From: Saccharospirillum sp039982735
GTDB taxonomy: Bacteria > Pseudomonadota > Gammaproteobacteria > Pseudomonadales > Natronospirillaceae
Assembly: GCF_039982735.1 (NCBI RefSeq)
Contig: NZ_JBDWXV010000018.1
Coordinates: 1-64,000 of the forward strand
DNA length: 64,000 nucleotides
Direction: 5' to 3'
Below are positions 60,298 through 64,000 of the stretch, piece after piece (positions within the stretch are counted from its first letter, which is position 1; every line of letters begins with the position of its first letter). The notes under the pieces are model-generated. The model was not told the origin of the DNA. It did no database searches and saw only the letters and a list, made by a program, of their open reading frames with translations. Position numbers and translations under genes: made by a program.

Positions 60298-61587
60298 ATG
60301 ACCCAGTCAGACGGTACCCATAGCGGATCCGACGCCGGCCATATGGTCAATGGACAGATGGTGACCGTTGACGGTACGCCGTTGAAAGCCAGCCTTAAAC
60401 GGGCTGAGCGCAAGCGCACCTTCATCGCTTTTTTGCTGGTCGCGCCGCTTCTGACCTATTTGCTGATCTCCTTCATTTTCCCCATCGGGCAGATGATGTG
60501 GCGCAGTGTGGATAACCCTCAGGTTGTTACTACCTTGCCCAAGACTCTGGAAGCACTGGAAGACTGGGACGGAGAAGGCTTGCCAGATGAGCCTGTGTTC
60601 GAGGCGCTGGCAGAAGAGCTGGCCATTGCCAGTGCGAACCGGACAGTCGGGCAACTGGCCGTTCGACTGAATTATGAAATCAGTGCGGCACGTGGTGCAC
60701 TGATGAGAACTTCCCGGTCGGTGGAGGATTTTGAGCCGCCCTACAAAGAGGACTTTCTCGATGCACACCGGCTCTGGAACGATCCGGCGTTTTATCGAAT
60801 TATTAAGCGGGAAGGCAATCCGCTAACGGCCTCCTATTACATTGCAGCGTTTGATGGCACCTACAACGAAGACGGTGAGGTGGTGCTGCAAGATGAAAAC
60901 CGCCGTATTTACATCGATTTATTCATTCGAACCTTCGCCATGAGTCTGGGCATTACGCTGATCACTCTGCTGCTGGGTTTCCCAATCTCATTTCTGATGG
61001 CCAGTTTGCCGATGCGGCATGCCAACCTGCTGATGATTTTTGTCCTGTTGCCATTCTGGACGTCCTTGCTGGTACGCACCACGTCCTGGATCGTGTTGTT
61101 GCAGCAGCAAGGGGTTATCAATGAATTGCTGATTGCTCTGGGCTTCATTGGCGACGATGGCCGTTTGGGCATGATCTACAACATGACCGGCACCATTATC
61201 GCGATGACCCACATTTTGCTGCCCTTTATGGTGCTGCCACTTTACAGCGTGATGAAAACCATTCCGCCTTCATACGTTCGCGCTGCGAAGAGCCTGGGTG
61301 CCACACCCTGGACGGCGTTCTGGAGAGTCTACGTACCGCAGACGCTGCCGGGTATCGGGGCCGGAGCCGTGCTGGTCTTTATTATTTCCATTGGTTACTA
61401 CATTACACCCGCACTGGTGGGTGGTCAGTCTGGTCAGATGATCTCCAATCTGATTGCGCATCATATGCAGACGTCTCTGAACTGGGGTCTGGCGGCAGCA
61501 CTGGGGTCGGTATTGCTGATCAGTGTGTTAATTCTCTATTGGGTCTATAACCGCCTGGTCGGTGCAGATTCCCTGAAGCTGGGTTGA
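60298..61587 (+). CDS. ABC transporter permease 1 (PotB-like)
   Basis: A 429-aa permease, longer than the usual 280-320. ATG 60298 has AGGAG at 5 bases. After the first membrane helix (LVAPLLTYLLISFIFPIGQMMW) an extra domain of about 135 residues (LEALEDWDGEGLPDEPVFEALAEE to DENRRIYIDLFIRTFA) faces the periplasm, and five helices follow with the EAA loop YVRAAKSLGATPWTAFWRVYVPQTLPG. The insert may contact the receptor or ligand. Confidence 0.92.
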   Translation: MTQSDGTHSGSDAGHMVNGQMVTVDGTPLKASLKRAERKRTFIAFLLVAPLLTYLLISFIFPIGQMMWRSVDNPQVVTTLPKTLEALEDWDGEGLPDEPVFEALAEELAIASANRTVGQLAVRLNYEISAARGALMRTSRSVEDFEPPYKEDFLDAHRLWNDPAFYRIIKREGNPLTASYYIAAFDGTYNEDGEVVLQDENRRIYIDLFIRTFAMSLGITLITLLLGFPISFLMASLPMRHANLLMIFVLLPFWTSLLVRTTSWIVLLQQQGVINELLIALGFIGDDGRLGMIYNMTGTIIAMTHILLPFMVLPLYSVMKTIPPSYVRAAKSLGATPWTAFWRVYVPQTLPGIGAGAVLVFIISIGYYITPALVGGQSGQMISNLIAHHMQTSLNWGLAAALGSVLLISVLILYWVYNRLVGADSLKLG

Positions 61588-61600
61588 AGGAGCGTTTATC

Positions 61601-62452
61601 ATGGCAGTACCAACGTATGCAGGCCCACTGGAAAGAATCTGGTATTACGCGTTTCGGGTGTTGTGCGGGCTTATTTTCTTTTTCCTGATTGCACCCATAC
61701 TGATTATGGTGCCCCTGAGTTTTAACGTTGAGCCTTACTTTACCTATACCCGGGAAATGCTGACGTTTAATCCGGACGGTTTTTCACTGCGCTGGTATCA
61801 GGATTTGTTCTCGTCGGAGTCCTGGATGACCTCGATCCAAAACTCTCTGATTATCGGCATCGCCTCTACCCTGATTGCGACGTTTCTGGGTACGCTGGCG
61901 GCCTTGGGCCTGTCCCGTTCTGAGATGCCTTTTAAAGGCCTGGTCATGGGGTTGCTGATCTCGCCAATGATCGTGCCGCTGATCATTTCCGCCGCGGGTA
62001 TGTTCTTTTTCTATTCGAGCGTCGGCCTTGCCAATACGCTTCCCGGTGTCATTCTTGCGCACGCAGCACTGGGCACGCCCTTCGTGGTAATCACTGTCAC
62101 TGCAACCCTGGTAGGGTTTGATCACTCTCTCACTCGCGCCTCTGCGAGCCTGGGTGCCGGGGCAGGGCGTACGTTTTTCAAGATACAGATGCCGCTGATT
62201 CTTCCGGGCGTGATTTCGGGGGGCTTGTTTGCCTTTATCACCTCGTTCGATGAAATTGTCATTGTGCTGTTTTTGGCCGGGGTTGAGCAGAGAACCATAC
62301 CGCGTGAAATGTGGTCGGGCATCCGTGAGCAGATCAGCCCAACCATTCTCGCCGTGGCCTCCATTCTGGTGGCCTTCTCGATACTGCTGCTGACGACGGT
62401 GGAGGTGCTAAGGCGCCGCTCTGAGCGGTTGCGGGGTATGTCACCGGGGTGA
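61601..62452 (+). CDS. ABC transporter permease 2 (PotC-like)
   Basis: A 283-aa permease with six membrane helices: FRVLCGLIFFFLIAPILIMVPLSFN, LIATFLGTLAALGLSR, and the EAA loop LTRASASLGAGAGRTFFKIQMPLILPGVISG. Start ATG 61601 lies 13 bp after the first permease. Last gene of the operon; a GTCACCGG/CCGGTGAC hairpin (62440-62461) spans the stop codon without a T-run. Confidence 0.92.
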   Translation: MAVPTYAGPLERIWYYAFRVLCGLIFFFLIAPILIMVPLSFNVEPYFTYTREMLTFNPDGFSLRWYQDLFSSESWMTSIQNSLIIGIASTLIATFLGTLAALGLSRSEMPFKGLVMGLLISPMIVPLIISAAGMFFFYSSVGLANTLPGVILAHAALGTPFVVITVTATLVGFDHSLTRASASLGAGAGRTFFKIQMPLILPGVISGGLFAFITSFDEIVIVLFLAGVEQRTIPREMWSGIREQISPTILAVASILVAFSILLLTTVEVLRRRSERLRGMSPG

Positions 62453-62514
62453 TCCGGTGACTTACTAACTCAAATTTCGGAGTTCGAGTCAGTTCAGTGG
62501 CATGAGTCCGCACT

Positions 62515-62617
62515 GGCCACCTGAGGCGCCCCTTTGGGGGCGGCGTAGATCCATCCGTGGAGCCTGGGCCGCAGCATCCTTGCTGCGGACGACCCCACAG
62601 GGGCACCCCAGGTAACC
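62515..62617. repeat. Palindromic intergenic repeat, copy 5
   Basis: Outer arms (62515-62541 and 62592-62617) pair through CACCTGAGGCGCCCC / GGGGCACCCCAGGT with mismatches. GATCCATCCGTGGAGCCTGGG leads into the perfect hairpin CCGCAGCA-TCCT-TGCTGCGG (62569-62588). It lies downstream of the PotABCD-type operon. Confidence 0.82.
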
Positions 62618-62726
62618 GCTGCTTATCTATTCGGCGAACGATTAATCTATTAAATCAATTTTCCCGGAGTCGCCAGGCCTCACCCCGCGACACACTCTTC
62701 ATTCTTTCTTTCTTTCCTTCCTACTC

Positions 62727-64000
62727 TTACTCTTCCGGTGCGTAACCGACTCTAAATCCACCCCAGTGCTTGCCATTCACGTAGATCGGGGATGAAAGGT
62801 CGTGCATGACTTCACCGGTATCCCGCTTGTAGGTTTGCAGTAGAAAGCGTTCGGTATTGGAGCCGCAACGGGCGCCGGTGTAGTCATTAAATATTCGCTT
62901 GGTGCGGTTGGCCACCAGATCAGTCTCGGGGTTGCCGGTTAAAGGTTTAGAGAACTTGAGATTATGGGTCGGGAAGTAGCCGTTCACATCAACCGCACCG
63001 GCGTAGACGATATCGGAGTTGGCCTGAAGAATGGGCTCTTGAATATCCGGTAGAATTTTATCGGTGAAAGTGTCGAAGCCGGTCTTGTACTTGGGTGGCT
63101 CAGTGTTCGGTATGCGCTGATAGTTGAAATCGAACAGCGCCTCGCGGGTGATTTCCCCTTGTTCAATGGCCTGCTCGAACCGCTTGCCTATTCGCTCTGC
63201 GGTTGTCAGGCACAACGCCTGAATCTTGTGGTTGCGATCGTCCAGCTCAAAGTCGTGCAGCTGTCGAAAAATGTCTTCGGTTTCGTGACTCAGTTGAATG
63301 GCCTTGGCTGAGGTTTCTTCCAGGTCCTTGTCGATTCTGGTGATGGATTCGTGCAAGGCCGTGACATCGCTGGAGATGCCTCCCTTAGCTTCATCAAAGA
63401 GGGTGAGTGATTCGCTGACCGACTCCATGGCCTGACTGGCTTTGCGGGTGCTCTCGGCAGTGTTGTTGACATCTTCGCTAGCCTGGCTGATCTGGGCTGA
63501 CATGGCATTGGCGATGTCGCTCAGGGTCGACATGGCAGCAACGGAGCTGACGCTGTCTGCAGACACTCTGGACAGGAGAGTTTCAATCCCTTTGGTGGCT
63601 TCGCTTGTTTTGTTGGCCAGGTTGCGGACTTCATCGGCTACAACCGAGAACCCTCGTCCGTATTCACCGGCGCGCGCTGCTTCAATGGCGGCGTTGAGGG
63701 CAAGCAGATTGGTCTGGTCGGCCAGTTGATTGATGGTGTGCGTGATGTGGCTGATGGAGTCAGCCTTGTCTTTCAGCGCGGTAAGTACGGCGTTGGTGCT
63801 TTCCATTTGGGTCAGCAAGGTGTCGCGTTGGTTGGCGATGTCCACCAGAGCACTATCAATGCGGCTCATGTCTTGGGTGGCGATGGATACATGCTCATGT
63901 GACTGGCTGACATTGGATGACAATTGCGCACCCGATGTTTCGAGCACTTCAATGCGATCGGCGACCTGCTGGGCGTGCTTAACTTGCATTGCCAGTGCGC
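62727..64000 (-). CDS. Methyl-accepting chemotaxis protein, 5' end beyond window
   Basis: The frame stays open to the window end; an internal ATG at 63989 is probably not the start. The signalling domain is clear: NQLADQTNLLALNAAIEAARAGEYGRGFSVVADEVRNLANKTSEATKGI (hairpin tip). Unusually a domain of about 170 residues follows the signalling helices: ALFDFNYQRIPNTEPPKYKTGFDTFTDKILPDIQEP, VDVNGYFPTHNLKFSKP and PIYVNGKHWGGFRVGY. The last resembles a Cache/PAS-like sensor placed C-terminally. The visible part has no membrane helix. Ligand unknown. Confidence 0.88.
   Translation of the reverse strand, partial: ALAMQVKHAQQVADRIEVLETSGAQLSSNVSQSHEHVSIATQDMSRIDSALVDIANQRDTLLTQMESTNAVLTALKDKADSISHITHTINQLADQTNLLALNAAIEAARAGEYGRGFSVVADEVRNLANKTSEATKGIETLLSRVSADSVSSVAAMSTLSDIANAMSAQISQASEDVNNTAESTRKASQAMESVSESLTLFDEAKGGISSDVTALHESITRIDKDLEETSAKAIQLSHETEDIFRQLHDFELDDRNHKIQALCLTTAERIGKRFEQAIEQGEITREALFDFNYQRIPNTEPPKYKTGFDTFTDKILPDIQEPILQANSDIVYAGAVDVNGYFPTHNLKFSKPLTGNPETDLVANRTKRIFNDYTGARCGSNTERFLLQTYKRDTGEVMHDLSSPIYVNGKHWGGFRVGYAPEE

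Noticed and set aside
62440..62461. GTCACCGG/CCGGTGAC hairpin as terminator of the PotABCD-type operon
   Set aside because: It overlaps the stop codon and lacks a T-run, so I noted it in the gene entry and did not call a terminator.

Overview
The window looks like the chromosome of a marine or halophilic gammaproteobacterium. This rests on the csp genes with long leaders, the c-di-GMP dual-domain proteins, a NdpA/YejK homologue, a GntR/GntK pair of E. coli type, and TRAP and sugar ABC systems. A Saccharospirillum/Reinekea/Marinobacter-like lineage is plausible but is an inference from content only. No phage, IS transposase, rRNA or CRISPR array was seen. Genes are densely packed, often with ATGA-type overlaps.

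Layout. (1) 1-343: two nearly identical initiator-tRNA-like repeats and a decayed third, each followed by an intrinsic terminator. (2) 616-3646: a membrane hybrid sensor kinase and a LuxR-type response regulator. (3) 3802-11919: a gluconate/cellobionate regulon with GntR, gluconokinase, a three-part TRAP transporter, a GH94 phosphorylase of the cellobionic-acid type and a SMP-30 lactonase. Paired TTACCGGTAAC operators stand before both transcription units. (4) 12214-14649: cold-shock protein, then a GAF-GGDEF-EAL protein. (5) 14674-25340: a large uncharacterised ATP-grasp / alpha-E / transglutaminase / DUF2126 cluster, laid out as two divergent sets with a zinc metallopeptidase. (6) 25529-32419: adenine deaminase, a large MscS-type channel, a GNAT protein, a GFA-family protein and an amylosucrase. 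(7) 32523-39656: a LacI regulator and the divergent sugar ABC operon with two metabolic enzymes, carrying perfect palindromic operators. (8) 40001-49623: a peptidase/amidohydrolase operon (M42, M20, DUF1028) divergent from an oligopeptide ABC operon with a fused permease-ATPase and a FadR-type regulator. (9) 49631-56176: a second GGDEF-EAL protein, a UbiB-type kinase, NdpA, a small unknown protein and a GMC oxidoreductase. (10) 56656-62452: a second cold-shock protein and a PotABCD-like ABC operon. (11) 62727-64000: the 3' part of a chemotaxis receptor, cut by the window end.

The clearest metabolic story is oxidised-cellulose use. Lactonase, phosphorylase, gluconokinase and transporter together would take cellobiono-lactone or cellobionate to glucose-1-phosphate and 6-phosphogluconate under GntR control. 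The least understood block is the amidoligase-like cluster at 14.7-25.3 kb. Its fused ATP-grasp protein appears to have lost the nucleotide-binding loop that its split paralogue keeps.

Five intergenic palindromic repeats (25.4, 29.9, 39.8, 44.9 and 62.6 kb) form one family. Their outer arms differ in sequence between copies but stay complementary within each copy. A sixth, unrelated multi-hairpin element lies at 60.0 kb.
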